Source: Aliivibrio finisterrensis
GTDB taxonomy: Bacteria > Pseudomonadota > Gammaproteobacteria > Enterobacterales > Vibrionaceae
Assembly (NCBI RefSeq): GCF_008933155.1
Contig: NZ_WBVP01000001.1
Coordinates: forward strand, 124,001-188,000
Direction: 5' to 3'
Length of the DNA: 64,000 bases
Below the pieces are notes generated by a model. The model saw only the letters and a list, made by a program, of their open reading frames with translations, had not been told where the DNA came from and did no database searches. The stretch's first letter is position 1. Each line of letters starts with the position of its first letter. This document shows positions 26,893 through 35,991 of this stretch, in pieces. The translations under genes and the position numbers were made by a program.

Positions 26893-28806
26893 CTAACTCT
26901 GATTGATCCGCCCTCTACCTTTCCATTGAACCAAAATTAAACCAAGCATGATTACAATACCTAAGAAACCAACGCCAAAAGGATTCAGCATAATTAGTGG
27001 AATGGTAAAAAATGCCAATAGTCTTTCAATCCCAGTCAATGGACGTAATAAATACCCTTCAATAGCAACCGCAATAGCCATAATAATGGTTAACGTCTGA
27101 ATAATTGAAAACGTTAAATCAGCGAATCCAGCATCTGAATTAACAAGGCTGGTATACGCCATCATAATTGGAATAATGAATAAACCACCCGCTAATTTAA
27201 ACGCCTCAACAGAGGATTTCATTGGATTTGCGTTCGCAACACCTGCACCTGCAAAGGCAGCTAAAGCAATTGGTGGAGTCACATTAGAGGTTTGAGATAA
27301 CCAAAACACAATAAGGTGTGCTGTTAATAACGGTAAACCAAAATCACTTAACATTGGTACCGCCATTACCGCTAATACAATATATGCAGCAGTAACAGGA
27401 AGCCCCATACCTAATACTAAAGCCACAAGGCTTATTAAGCCCAAAGCAATCAGCATGTAGCCACCAGAGAAATCCATCACAAATTGCGTGAACTGTAAGC
27501 CAATCCCCGTTTGTCCAACCACACCAACTATAATCCCGGCAGCACCACACGCTGCTGAAATAGGTAATGCCATTAAGGCACCATTTTTCATGCCTTCGAT
27601 GAATTTTTTCAATCCAATTCGGCTGTGTTTTCGCAGCGCTGCCGTCACTAAAATCGCAGCACAACCTGCAACACCCACTAATAATGGAGAATATGCCATC
27701 ATTAATAAGGTCGTAATTAGCGCTAGTGGAATTAAGTGATGCGCACCATCTTTCATGACACTAATAACGGCTTCTGTTCGACTTACCGCTTTAAGATCAA
27801 GCTTACACGCCATTAAATGCACATATAACAAGGTACAGAAGAAATATAAAATCGCAGGCGCGATAGAAGCAAGCATGATCTCGCTGTAAGGCACACCGGT
27901 AAACTGTGCCATTACAAACGCACCCGCGCCCATAATTGGCGGCATTATCTGCCCACCCGTTGAGGCCGCCGCTTCAATTCCTGCCGCTTGTTCTGGTTTA
28001 TAACCCAGCTTTTTCATCATAGGAATGGTGATTGAGCCTGTAGTTACGGTGTTTGCTATTGCTGAACCTGAAATAGAGCCTAACCCTGCCGAGGCCAATA
28101 CTGCCGCTTTCGCTGGACCACCACGATATTTACCGGCAATAGAGAATGCTAGATCAATAAAGAATTTTCCTGCACCTGTGACCTCTAAGAATGCCCCAAA
28201 TAAAACAAAGATAAAAACCGTTGTTGCCGCGATCCCTAAGGCGGAACCAAAAACACCGTTAGCCGAAAATATTTGAAATTGAATCAGTTCTTGCAGGGAG
28301 TACGACTTAATAGCAAAGCCACTCGGTAATAAATCACCAAATGCACTGTAGGATAAGAATAGTACTGCGATAAGGACCATTACCCAGCCGACCGTTCTAC
28401 GGCACCCTTCCATTAATAGTAAAAGTAATGAGCAACCTGCGATCATATCGGGTAACTGTAAGCCATAAAACAGATGATTTATGTCGTTATAATCAAATAT
28501 CGACATGCGATAAGCTGCAAAAACAATCAAACCACATAACGCGAGATCAATGACTCGTCCAGCAAGATAAAATGAACTCTTTCGATTTGTAATTAATGGG
28601 TAATGTAAAAAGATAAGAATAAGTACCCAACATAGGTGGATTGGTCGAAAATACGTTGCCGAGATAGTCGAACTTACTCCCTGCCAAATTTGAAAAACAG
28701 ACAACGCAACAGCAATACCTAAAATAAGATACCCAAATAGATTTACTGTTCTTTCGTGAGGTAAATGCTCTACAACAGGTTGGTTTTTATCGGTCATAAT
28801 ATCCAT
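26893..28806 (-). CDS. TRAP transporter fused permease (DctQM type)
   Basis: 637-residue inner-membrane protein with about 17 hydrophobic segments, combining the small (Q) and large (M) TRAP membrane subunits, the fused form that pairs with TAXI-type binding proteins. Family motifs include GSISGSAIANTVTTGSITIPMM, GGQIMPPIMGAGAFVMA and GLPVTAAYIVLAVMAVPML. The ATG follows AAAGGCATTAAT. The gene for its TAXI binding protein lies just upstream, separated by a hairpin at 28840. Likely imports a carboxylate or amino acid using a Na+ gradient; the substrate is unknown. Confidence 0.93.
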   Translation of the reverse strand: MDIMTDKNQPVVEHLPHERTVNLFGYLILGIAVALSVFQIWQGVSSTISATYFRPIHLCWVLILIFLHYPLITNRKSSFYLAGRVIDLALCGLIVFAAYRMSIFDYNDINHLFYGLQLPDMIAGCSLLLLLMEGCRRTVGWVMVLIAVLFLSYSAFGDLLPSGFAIKSYSLQELIQFQIFSANGVFGSALGIAATTVFIFVLFGAFLEVTGAGKFFIDLAFSIAGKYRGGPAKAAVLASAGLGSISGSAIANTVTTGSITIPMMKKLGYKPEQAAGIEAAASTGGQIMPPIMGAGAFVMAQFTGVPYSEIMLASIAPAILYFFCTLLYVHLMACKLDLKAVSRTEAVISVMKDGAHHLIPLALITTLLMMAYSPLLVGVAGCAAILVTAALRKHSRIGLKKFIEGMKNGALMALPISAACGAAGIIVGVVGQTGIGLQFTQFVMDFSGGYMLIALGLISLVALVLGMGLPVTAAYIVLAVMAVPMLSDFGLPLLTAHLIVFWLSQTSNVTPPIALAAFAGAGVANANPMKSSVEAFKLAGGLFIIPIMMAYTSLVNSDAGFADLTFSIIQTLTIIMAIAVAIEGYLLRPLTGIERLLAFFTIPLIMLNPFGVGFLGIVIMLGLILVQWKGRGRINQS

Positions 28807-28839
28807 ATTAATGCCTTTGGATAAAGTCAGAAAAGAAGA

Positions 28840-28865
28840 AAAGGTAAGCGAGACACTTACCCTTT
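28840..28865 (-). terminator. intercistronic hairpin between TAXI protein and TRAP permease genes
   Basis: GGTAAG and CTTACC arms with flanking AAA/TTT form a hairpin followed on the minus strand by TTTTCTTCTTTTC. Partial termination here would give more binding protein than permease, as expected for such systems. Confidence 0.65.
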
Positions 28866-28889
28866 CGTTTTACGTGTATTTGGTACTTA

Positions 28890-29816
28890 TTATTTCATTA
28901 TTGAATCAAGGTATTTTTGAGCACCAGGATGAAGAGGAACACCTTGCAGGCGGTCTGCATTTTTTGGTGTTGTCATCTCAGCCATTTTTACTACTTTACG
29001 AATATCACCCATATTTTCATACGCAGCTTTCGTTAAGTTATACGCCATATCATCGCTCATTTTTGCATTCACCACTAATACGTTCCAAACGCTTAATGTC
29101 GATACCTCACCAACATTGTTGTATACGTCCGCAGGAATATCATAGCTGCTGTATGCTGGGTATTGTTTCATGAATATTGCACTTTCTTCTGGTGTAATTG
29201 AAAGCACTTTAATTTTATGAGTTAACGCAATTTGAGTTACCGCCCCAACCCCTTGTCCACCAACAATAAAACCGGCATCAATTTGACCATTAGCCAATGC
29301 GTTCGTGGTTTCAGAATAGTTTAAGTACACTGCATCAATGTCTTTTTTTACATCAATACCGAGTGATTCAAGCAAGGCAGCAGACGTCACAGCGGTGCCA
29401 CTTGCTGGTGCTCCTAAAGAGACTCGTTTGCCTTTTAGTTGTGATAATGACGTAATGCCTGACTTTTCAAGAGTTAAGGTATGCACTAGGTTTGGATACA
29501 GTGCAAAAAGTGTATTTACAGGCATTTTTGTTGGAAATTTACCTTCCCCTTTATAAGCATCAAGCACTACATTCCCCATTGCGATACCTGCGATCATATC
29601 ACCACGAACCACTTTAATCGTGTTCTCTACTGAAGCCGCTGTCACTTCCGCTTTGGCATTAACATCTGGCACATGCTCTGACCATACTTTCGCTAGTGCA
29701 CCACCAAATGGATAATAAATTCCACTTTGACCGCCCGTACCAATTGAGTAGTTTTCAGCGTTTACCGCTGATGGCAAGATAAGCATTAAAGCCAATAGTA
29801 AATTACGTTTAAGCAC
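28890..29816 (-). CDS. TAXI family TRAP transporter solute-binding protein
   Basis: Periplasmic binding protein of about 308 residues with signal peptide (to SAVNAE). Mature sequence begins with YSIGTGGQSGIYYPFGGALA, the classic TAXI opening, and contains LKGKRVSLGAPASGTAVTSAALLE and DAGFIVGGQGVGAVTQIA. The start is taken as GTG at 29816, because AAGGAG lies six bases upstream of it; the ATG at 29822 would directly touch the Shine-Dalgarno. It is the first gene of the TRAP pair. Confidence 0.92.
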   Translation of the reverse strand: MLKRNLLLALMLILPSAVNAENYSIGTGGQSGIYYPFGGALAKVWSEHVPDVNAKAEVTAASVENTIKVVRGDMIAGIAMGNVVLDAYKGEGKFPTKMPVNTLFALYPNLVHTLTLEKSGITSLSQLKGKRVSLGAPASGTAVTSAALLESLGIDVKKDIDAVYLNYSETTNALANGQIDAGFIVGGQGVGAVTQIALTHKIKVLSITPEESAIFMKQYPAYSSYDIPADVYNNVGEVSTLSVWNVLVVNAKMSDDMAYNLTKAAYENMGDIRKVVKMAEMTTPKNADRLQGVPLHPGAQKYLDSIMK

Positions 29817-29985
29817 AATCATCTCCTTGATTATTCAATACAATTAGATTCGGTATCTAATAATAAATCTAACAACAGGTTAATTTATCAGCAACGCAAC
29901 ATTACCCTTGGTGAAATTAAAGTCCAACAAATTACACTACAATTGTGAACTTGGTGTTAATTTATTGTTTCTATAAATATATATA

Positions 29986-30020
29986 AAAAAGGGTAACCAA
30001 AATTAATTAGTTACCCTTTG
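29986..30020 (-). terminator. terminator after the choice-of-anchor I protein gene
   Basis: AAGGGTAAC and GTTACCCTT form a 9-bp stem with an AT-rich loop and flanking A/T runs, about 25 bp after the stop at 30044. Confidence 0.82.
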
Positions 30021-30043
30021 AACTACCTTGAATTTGAAGTTAA

Positions 30044-31846
30044 TTAAAAATCAATACGATATACTGATGTCGTCCCACTGACCTCATTTGCAACAGCAAT
30101 AAAATGTTGGTTTAGACGAGTGAAATATTTTATCGACTCAGGGCCAAGATCTCCTGCATTAGAGTTATAACTCCCATTTTTACACTCCCCTTCTGCATCA
30201 ACCTGAGTACATACACCTACATCAAAATTACGATTATTCACATACGTAACAAAGCGAGAAGATTTTGGCTCTGTTACGTCATACACCATCACGCCGCCTT
30301 GACGCTCTAAACCAATAAACGCGTATTGGTGCCCGTTAATACTAGCAACCTCTATCGCTTCTGGCTCTGCGCCCTTATCATCACTGCGATTATCTGCACT
30401 GCTGTTATTATCATTAGTGCTATTGAAATTATTTCTATTATTTTCGAAAACAATACGAGCAAACTCATCGCCGCTATCGAACACTAATTCCCCTGATTCA
30501 TCCCAAATAGAGAATGAACGGCTACCAAATGCTTGTACTTTTTCATCGGCTGCTAGCGTGCCTTGTGGCTTAACCACTTTTAAACGAGCCAGTTGATTTT
30601 TATCTTTTAACGCTGATGCTAGTGGGTGGTTTTTATCAATGTCTAATTTTTTACCGCGAATTTCATCAACGTAAACAATGCAAAAATCTTGTTTGGTTGC
30701 ATATTCTGCAGTGCCTTGATAGTCATCACCATCCCACTCATAAGATTTTTCATCACATTGCTTTTGAGTTGTTTCGATACCATATTCTCTACCATCACCT
30801 TCATTCGCAGTCACAATATAAGTGGAACCATTAACACTATAACTGGCAATGCTATCTGGCATATAAAGTCCTTCTAACATCGAATAGCTTTGAAAATTAC
30901 CAAGCTTTTTATCTTTATTCGAAGCGTCTAATTGAACGTTTCCCCAAGATTTTCCACCAAGACCAAAGATGCCATCAATTGAGGCATTTTCAACATCAAT
31001 CGCAGCTAATGCATTGTTCTCTTGCAATGCGACATACAATTTACCGTTATCAGCAAAAGTGAGGTATTCAGGTTCGAGATCTTGAGAAACCGTGGCAGTA
31101 GGTGCTGAAATACGAACTTTATCGGTTAGCTCTGAATGACGTGAGTTGCCTTTATCAAACGCATTAAAATCAAGTTGAGTTACCGATGCATTTAATGGTC
31201 CATTAGCAATATCAACTAAGGTGACACTGCCTTCTGGATCAACAGAATAATCCGCATTGGGCTCACCTTCATTAGCTGAAGCAATATAGCGTCCATCTTT
31301 AGAGAAGCTCACCATATCAGGCAAAGATCCTGCTGGATAAGTGGTTATAATCTCAAGTGTGTCGGAACGATATAAGGCAATAATGCCATTTTTTTGCTTA
31401 TCATTGTTTTCAATTGCAACAGCCACCAAACCACTGTGTGCAGAAACACTGTTTGCTGCACCAATAGCAATGCCTGAATACTTAGCCGCTGACTGAAGAT
31501 CAATATGACCAACAGCAGTCGGTTTGCTATTGGCATTCAATGTTAGAACATCTACCTTTTTGGCTTGAGCATTTACCACGTACAACTTATCTGTACATGA
31601 GTCGTAACTTAGGATCTCCGCTGCAGATGTAGCAAAAGGAGCTGCTGCTATAGATGAGCCAACCAATGTCAGTCCACTAATTTCTAAACTGTCGAACGTC
31701 GATTCTTCGTGTAATTTGCATTGAATACCAAAAGTATCTATCGCTGAAAATGTGTTTTTTTCTGTTGTATTGGATTGCTGGCTACAACCTAGTAATGCAG
31801 AAGTGACCACCGCTAGTGTGGTAAAAGTGACTGTATTGCGATTCAT
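30044..31846 (-). CDS. choice-of-anchor I family lipoprotein (beta-propeller)
   Basis: 600-residue exported protein. The N-terminus is a lipoprotein signal (hydrophobic stretch then LLGCSQQ, lipid-anchored Cys at 21). The body has propeller-like repeats with SLPDMVSFSKDGRYIASANEGEPNADYSVDPEGSVTLVDI, which is typical of choice-of-anchor I proteins, related to alkaline phosphatase-associated and mesenchyme glycoprotein-like propellers. Several Asp/Asn-rich acidic loops (around 470-490) suggest Ca2+ binding. The ATG is preceded by GGAGGATAT. Function is unknown; a role in phosphate ester handling or surface adhesion has been proposed for relatives. Confidence 0.85.
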   Translation of the reverse strand: MNRNTVTFTTLAVVTSALLGCSQQSNTTEKNTFSAIDTFGIQCKLHEESTFDSLEISGLTLVGSSIAAAPFATSAAEILSYDSCTDKLYVVNAQAKKVDVLTLNANSKPTAVGHIDLQSAAKYSGIAIGAANSVSAHSGLVAVAIENNDKQKNGIIALYRSDTLEIITTYPAGSLPDMVSFSKDGRYIASANEGEPNADYSVDPEGSVTLVDIANGPLNASVTQLDFNAFDKGNSRHSELTDKVRISAPTATVSQDLEPEYLTFADNGKLYVALQENNALAAIDVENASIDGIFGLGGKSWGNVQLDASNKDKKLGNFQSYSMLEGLYMPDSIASYSVNGSTYIVTANEGDGREYGIETTQKQCDEKSYEWDGDDYQGTAEYATKQDFCIVYVDEIRGKKLDIDKNHPLASALKDKNQLARLKVVKPQGTLAADEKVQAFGSRSFSIWDESGELVFDSGDEFARIVFENNRNNFNSTNDNNSSADNRSDDKGAEPEAIEVASINGHQYAFIGLERQGGVMVYDVTEPKSSRFVTYVNNRNFDVGVCTQVDAEGECKNGSYNSNAGDLGPESIKYFTRLNQHFIAVANEVSGTTSVYRIDF

Positions 31847-31954
31847 ATATCCTCCATGATCAATTTGATTGGGCAGATCATAGAATGGTTATATGACAGT
31901 TTGTTTTCGCTTTTATGTCGAATTAAAGACAGAGGTCAATAGTCACATTGATAA

Positions 31955-32116
31955 ATACCAATCTACATAAGTATTTGATCATTCTTGCTTGTTAAAATCG
32001 ATTATATCTGCGTTATAAATTTTGTAATTAGAACCACTAGTTACTGTAATTTATGCCTTGCTCTAATCGATTTTTTCTGCGCAATTATCTGAACAACTAC
32101 TTATCCAGAATGGTAT
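31955..32116. repeat. MITE-like dispersed repeat, full-length copy
   Basis: 162 bp bounded by imperfect 19-bp terminal inverted repeats: left ATACCAATCTACATAAGTA, right the complement of ATACCATTCTGGATAAGTA (16 of 19 identical). Inside, AATCGATTATATCTGCG and AATCGATTTTTTCTGCG are direct repeats near the two ends. No open frame. Related copies occur at 34207 and 41355. Confidence 0.7.
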
Positions 32117-32156
32117 AAACTAAGTAACGTACTATTAAAGTGGCCATTAAACATTA

Positions 32157-32195
32157 AAAATGGCCATGATTTGTAATAAAACCATGGCCATGTAT
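32157..32195 (-). terminator. terminator after the Dcu carrier gene
   Basis: CATGGCCAT arms separated by a TTTTATTACAAAT loop, followed on the minus strand by TTTTTAATG. It lies 28 bp past the Dcu stop. Confidence 0.75.
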
Positions 32196-32222
32196 TTGAT
32201 CCTTTTTACGAAAAATAAAGAG

Positions 32223-33536
32223 TTATAGAACCATACTCGCAAAAATAAAACCAAAGATAATACTAAATACCATGCTTAATAGACCTGGGATCATAAAGCT
32301 ATGGTTAAAGATGTATTTACCAATCTTAGTCGTACCTGTACGGTCAAAGTCAATTGAAGCAATGATTGGACCGTAGTTAGGAATAAAGAAGTAACCATTT
32401 ACAGCAACAAATGTCGCGATAATCACTTCTGGTGGAAGACCTAATGTGATGCCAACAGGCACTAATACTGCTGTTGTTGCACCTTGGCTGTTTACCATTA
32501 CAGATAAACCAAACAGTGCAAAAGCGAATGTCCATGGCGCAACTTCAACCAATCCTGAAACCGCTTCTTTTACCATGTCATAGTGACCAGCAATAAAAGT
32601 ATCACCTAACCATGCGATACCAAAGATAGCAACGATTGCACGCATACCAGCATGGAATACTGAACCTTGAGTGATCTCGTTACCATCAGGTTTACATAAT
32701 AGGATAATCAGTGCAGCCATTGCTAACATGACGATTTCAATTGTGTGCGCCATGCCCATTGGTGAACCATTGAAGTTAGGACGCAGCGATGGGAATGCCC
32801 CCATAACCACAACCACAATTGCGCCGAATAAGAACAGACCTACTGCTTTTTTAGCGCCCGGTTTAATCTCAATCTCTTCAACTTTAACTTCTTGTTCCAT
32901 TTCTTGACGGAACTTAGGATCTTGCATGCGACGCTGGTATTCTGGATCATCTTTTAGCTCTTTACCGATCTTGTTTACGATAACGCATGCAAGAGCTAAA
33001 CCACAGAAAGTGCCAGGAATTGTTATCATCAATACATTTGCTAATGTAATACCTTGAGGCTCTAAAAAAGCAACCAGAGCAACTACAGCCGCTGCAATTG
33101 GGCTTGCTACAATCGCAAATTGTGAAGCGATAACTGCCATACCTAGTGGGCGCTCAGGGCGAACACCACTACGACGACTTACCTCTGCAATAACAGGAAG
33201 AACAGAATAAGCTACATGCCCAGTACCTGCTAAGAAGGTGAACATATACGTCACTAAAGGGGCTATAAAAGTAATATGACGTGGGTTTTTACGAAGAATA
33301 TTCGAAGCAATTTTGATTAAATATTCAAGACCACCAGCGGCTTGCATTGCAGCAGCTGCAGCTACTACCGCCATGATCATTAACATAACATCAATAGGTG
33401 GGCTTGTCGGTTGTAAACCAAATACAAAACTCAGTATGGCTAAACCAATACCGCCCATAACACCTAAACCGATACCGCCAATTCTGGCACCGACTAGAAT
33501 ACAAATTAATACAATTAAGAACTCGACTAAAAACAT
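32223..33536 (-). CDS. anaerobic C4-dicarboxylate transporter, DcuA/DcuB family
   Basis: 437-residue inner-membrane carrier exchanging or importing fumarate, malate, aspartate and succinate, typically during anaerobic growth. Family segments: [80 protein letters not shown] and the C-terminal [23 protein letters not shown]. The sequence has features of both DcuA and DcuB, so I leave the symbol open. The ATG has AGGGAGATTGAT upstream. Anaerobic regulation by FNR is expected for the family, but I found no clear FNR box in the spacer. Confidence 0.92.
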   Translation of the reverse strand: MFLVEFLIVLICILVGARIGGIGLGVMGGIGLAILSFVFGLQPTSPPIDVMLMIMAVVAAAAAMQAAGGLEYLIKIASNILRKNPRHITFIAPLVTYMFTFLAGTGHVAYSVLPVIAEVSRRSGVRPERPLGMAVIASQFAIVASPIAAAVVALVAFLEPQGITLANVLMITIPGTFCGLALACVIVNKIGKELKDDPEYQRRMQDPKFRQEMEQEVKVEEIEIKPGAKKAVGLFLFGAIVVVVMGAFPSLRPNFNGSPMGMAHTIEIVMLAMAALIILLCKPDGNEITQGSVFHAGMRAIVAIFGIAWLGDTFIAGHYDMVKEAVSGLVEVAPWTFAFALFGLSVMVNSQGATTAVLVPVGITLGLPPEVIIATFVAVNGYFFIPNYGPIIASIDFDRTGTTKIGKYIFNHSFMIPGLLSMVFSIIFGFIFASMVL

Positions 33537-33920
33537 ATCAATCTCCCTGATGATAGGTTTTATATAACTATTTTTAAATTACCGCTTATTACATTAGTAA
33601 TTTAAACACCAAAAAATCGAGAGGATAATAATCATCTTATATATTCAATAAATAGCGACAGATCACACATCATTCAAATTTATAAAAATAAAACAAAATA
33701 TTTATAAGTAGTTATTATTTCTACAGTTTTCAAATACAAATAAGAAACAAAAAGATTACACTTATCGTCATATTATTTTTATTATTTTTATCAAATCGCA
33801 TGAAAGTAAGGTGGCAGCTTTCACTTAGCTTTTATGTTAGCTATACAGAAAAACAAATAAAATTATTGTCTTCATTATTTTTTCGACTAAAAAAGTAGAG
33901 TTGTTCATCATCAATCATAA

Positions 33921-33956
33921 ACTGATACTGATACTGATACTGATACTGATACTGAT
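33921..33956. repeat. hexanucleotide tandem repeat (ACTGAT)x6
   Basis: Six perfect ACTGAT units. Read in the frame of the downstream outer-membrane remnant they encode alternating Thr-Asp; an in-frame TAA sits immediately upstream. Confidence 0.92.
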
Positions 33957-34178
33957 GCTTTAGGCGACTTTCTTGGTGAAAATCATACGTCTTTTCACCA
34001 CGGTGTTGGTGTTGAATTCGCACCGACAGCCTTAAGTGGTTTAGCTTTTCGTGTAGCTTATGAAGGTGATCTTTTCATTGAAGAGAATCTATACCAAGAT
34101 TATGGTTACTACAGCTATTCAGACGATTACGCAATGAACATTGGTACTTTATACGCGGGCGTAACTTACAAGTTTTAA
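33921..34178 (+). pseudogene. 3' remnant of an outer-membrane beta-barrel protein gene
   Basis: Plus-strand frame reading DALGDFLGENHTSFHHGVGV, EFAPTALSGLAFRVAYEGDLF and ending NIGTLYAGVTYKF-stop. The alternating pattern and terminal Tyr-Lys-Phe are those of the last strands of a small outer-membrane barrel (OmpA/OmpX-like). There is no start codon: the frame is preceded by the Thr-Asp repeat and then TAA, so about two thirds of the gene is missing. No neighbouring fragment of the 5' part was found. Confidence 0.65.
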
Positions 34179-34206
34179 TATAACTGTTTATTCGTGTTGC
34201 TATATT

Positions 34207-34242
34207 ATACCAATCTACATAAGTAGTTATTCAGAATGGTAT
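34207..34242. repeat. dispersed repeat, short copy made of the two termini
   Basis: ATACCAATCTACATAAGTA joined to TTATTCAGAATGGTAT. Same ends as the 162-bp element at 31955, without the interior, forming one hairpin. Confidence 0.65.
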
Positions 34243-34261
34243 TTAAAGTCGAACACAAATG

Positions 34262-34292
34262 AAAACGGGTAGCCGAGAAGCTACACGTTTTA
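34262..34292 (-). terminator. terminator after brnQ
   Basis: AAAACGGGTAGC and GCTACACGTTTT form a stem with one mismatch and a CGAGAA-type loop, 20 bp past the brnQ stop. Confidence 0.82.
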
Positions 34293-34312
34293 TTTAAGAC
34301 AAAGAACACTCT

Positions 34313-35641
34313 TTATTTTAGACTTGCCGCCTTTTCTGATAATTCAACCGCCTCACTATTCGCTTTTCTAGCTAATACCTTACTTATAGCAATAGCTGCA
34401 AACACTGGTAAGAACCAACTGGCATGCGCTTCAAACATTGGAACATAATCATTTAACGGGGTAACCAATGATTCTGGTAATAACCCAAGAATATGTAATG
34501 CGTCTAAACTACCAAATACCACTGTAATACTAACAACCGTTATATAAGCTGTTACATTACGTTTTGTCGTAGGTAAGAACAGTGCCGTAAGCACCAAAGC
34601 AATGGCAATAGGACAAAGAATTAAAATAGCAGGTAAGCTAATAGCTAAGATTTGCTCCAAACCAAAATTAGCAATAACGCCTGTTAATACGGTTACGATG
34701 ATTGCCGTAATTGCAAAAGGTGAACGGAAAGTTTGCTGATAATACTCAGCACACGCATTGGTTAAGCCAACTGTTGTGGTTAAACACGCCATTATGATGA
34801 TGCCTGCCAATAAGTACTGCCCTAATGGCCCGAAGATCTCTGCAACATAACGGGTCAATAATTCACCACCATTCGTTGCCCCTTCTGAAATAGAAGCAGA
34901 AGTAGCACCAACGTATGCCATCGCTAAGTAGCACGCCGACATTAATAAGGCATACACAACAGTAACTTTGACTGTCGCTTGGAAAATTTCTTGTGGTGAC
35001 TCACACCCTTTATCTTGAATTGCTTTGATGATAATCCAACCAAAACCAACAGCAGCAATAGCATCCATTGTCATATAGCCTTGGATTAAACCACTGGTTA
35101 CTGCTTTATATTGATAATCGGCACTTGGGGCATTAAATACACCTAAAGGCGTTACGATAGCTGCTACTGCTAAAGCTGCTAGCATCAGCACAAGTAAAGG
35201 GGTCATCACCTTACCGATATAATCAACTAATTTTCCACGTTGAAATGCTAATAACAAGGTCGCACCAACAAACAAAACTGAGAAAATTAATAAATGATCA
35301 CCTTCAAAAAAAGGTTTTATGCCCATTTCATAAGCCACAGTTACCGCTCTTGGCATGCCAAATGCGGGACCAATTGCAGTAAATAACAGTACCCAAAAGG
35401 CAATGGCTAACGGCTTAGGTAGTGCCTGTGTTAATTGACCACTGCTACTTAACCGGCCTAGTACAATTAGTGTCAACGATGGTAACCCAACGGCAGTAAG
35501 CAAAAAACCTAGCATTGCTGGCAAGTATTGAGTGCCTGCTTCTAAGCCAAGAAATGGAGGGAAAATGATATTTCCTGCACCAAGAAACATGGCGAAAGTC
35601 ATTAAACCGATAGCAAGTAAATTTTGTTTTTTCAATGTCAT
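34313..35641 (-). CDS. brnQ: branched-chain amino acid transport system II carrier protein
   Basis: 442-residue Na+- or H+-coupled importer for Leu, Ile and Val (LIVCS family). The N-terminus shows the family signature AIGLMTFAMFLGAGNIIFPPFLGLEAG, followed by about 12 membrane helices with GLPSLTLIVLGRL and AVGFGWIIIKAIQDKG. AAGGACT lies directly upstream of the ATG. A 36-codon leader ORF rich in Ile, Val and Leu codons and a set of inverted repeats precede the gene, pointing to transcription attenuation by branched-chain aminoacyl-tRNA supply. Confidence 0.94.
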   Translation of the reverse strand: MTLKKQNLLAIGLMTFAMFLGAGNIIFPPFLGLEAGTQYLPAMLGFLLTAVGLPSLTLIVLGRLSSSGQLTQALPKPLAIAFWVLLFTAIGPAFGMPRAVTVAYEMGIKPFFEGDHLLIFSVLFVGATLLLAFQRGKLVDYIGKVMTPLLVLMLAALAVAAIVTPLGVFNAPSADYQYKAVTSGLIQGYMTMDAIAAVGFGWIIIKAIQDKGCESPQEIFQATVKVTVVYALLMSACYLAMAYVGATSASISEGATNGGELLTRYVAEIFGPLGQYLLAGIIIMACLTTTVGLTNACAEYYQQTFRSPFAITAIIVTVLTGVIANFGLEQILAISLPAILILCPIAIALVLTALFLPTTKRNVTAYITVVSITVVFGSLDALHILGLLPESLVTPLNDYVPMFEAHASWFLPVFAAIAISKVLARKANSEAVELSEKAASLK

Positions 35642-35678
35642 AGTCCTTATTGCTATTGGGCTTAACCCTAGTAGCTTT

Positions 35679-35766
35679 TATTGTGGACCGTCAGATTGGC
35701 TGAGAAAAACAAGAAGAGAATAAAGCAGTCTCCCGTCAGCCTGGCTGACGGAAGTGCCGCCAGCCT
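35679..35766 (-). promoter_or_regulatory. candidate attenuator of brnQ (competing inverted repeats)
   Basis: On the minus strand, just after the leader stop: GGCTGGCGG (1), CCGTCAGCC (2), GGCTGACGG (3) and, further on, CAGCC/CTGACGG (4). Segment 2 can pair with 1 (one G-U), with 3 (perfect, 35733-35751) or with CTGACGG of segment 4. T-rich stretches follow segment 3 (TTTATTCTCTTCTTGTTTTT), though not directly. This is the layout of an amino-acid attenuator, but which hairpin is the terminator is not certain. Confidence 0.55.
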
Positions 35767-35875
35767 AGTTAATAATCACTAGAATGACAGCAATAATAGA
35801 TGATGTTACACGCGACACAGCACCAAGCATTGTTTTGCACAAAGCAGCAAATTGTAGGGCTGTAGAAGAAAGCAT
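35765..35875 (-). CDS. brnQ leader peptide (branched-chain amino acid rich)
   Basis: 36-codon ORF, too short for usual gene calling. ATG at 35875 is preceded by AGGATACACTC. The last ten sense codons read IIAVILVIIN, with eight of ten being Ile, Val or Leu; stop TAG at 35765-35767 lies directly on the first arm of the inverted-repeat set. This is the same design as the ilv and leu leader peptides: ribosome stalling at branched-chain codons when charged tRNA is scarce would change the downstream RNA fold and allow brnQ transcription. Confidence 0.78.
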   Translation of the reverse strand: MLSSTALQFAALCKTMLGAVSRVTSSIIAVILVIIN

Positions 35876-35991
35876 GAGTGTATCCTAGTCGTTTATCGTG
35901 GCAACCAAATCAATATATAAGTAATAAACCACATTGTAAACACCGTATATAGTTAAAAATATCACTATCACTAAAATGGGGCCTTTTATAC

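Larger units (their letters stand above)
31847..32222. other. spacer holding a dispersed repeat and a terminator
   Basis: Between two minus-strand genes. It contains the promoter of the choice-of-anchor gene near 31850-31950, a 162-bp repeat element (31955-32116) and the terminator of the Dcu gene (32157-32195). No coding frame. Confidence 0.6.
33537..34312. other. long spacer with hexamer repeat, outer-membrane gene remnant and short repeat
   Basis: 776 bp without an intact gene. From left: the Dcu promoter region (AT-rich), a tandem ACTGAT repeat, the 3' end of an outer-membrane protein gene, a 36-bp inverted repeat related to the dispersed element, and the brnQ terminator. Confidence 0.7.

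Noticed and set aside
33841-34023. minus-strand ORF with Tyr-Gln repeats
   Set aside because: It is the reverse reading of the ACTGAT repeat and the outer-membrane remnant.
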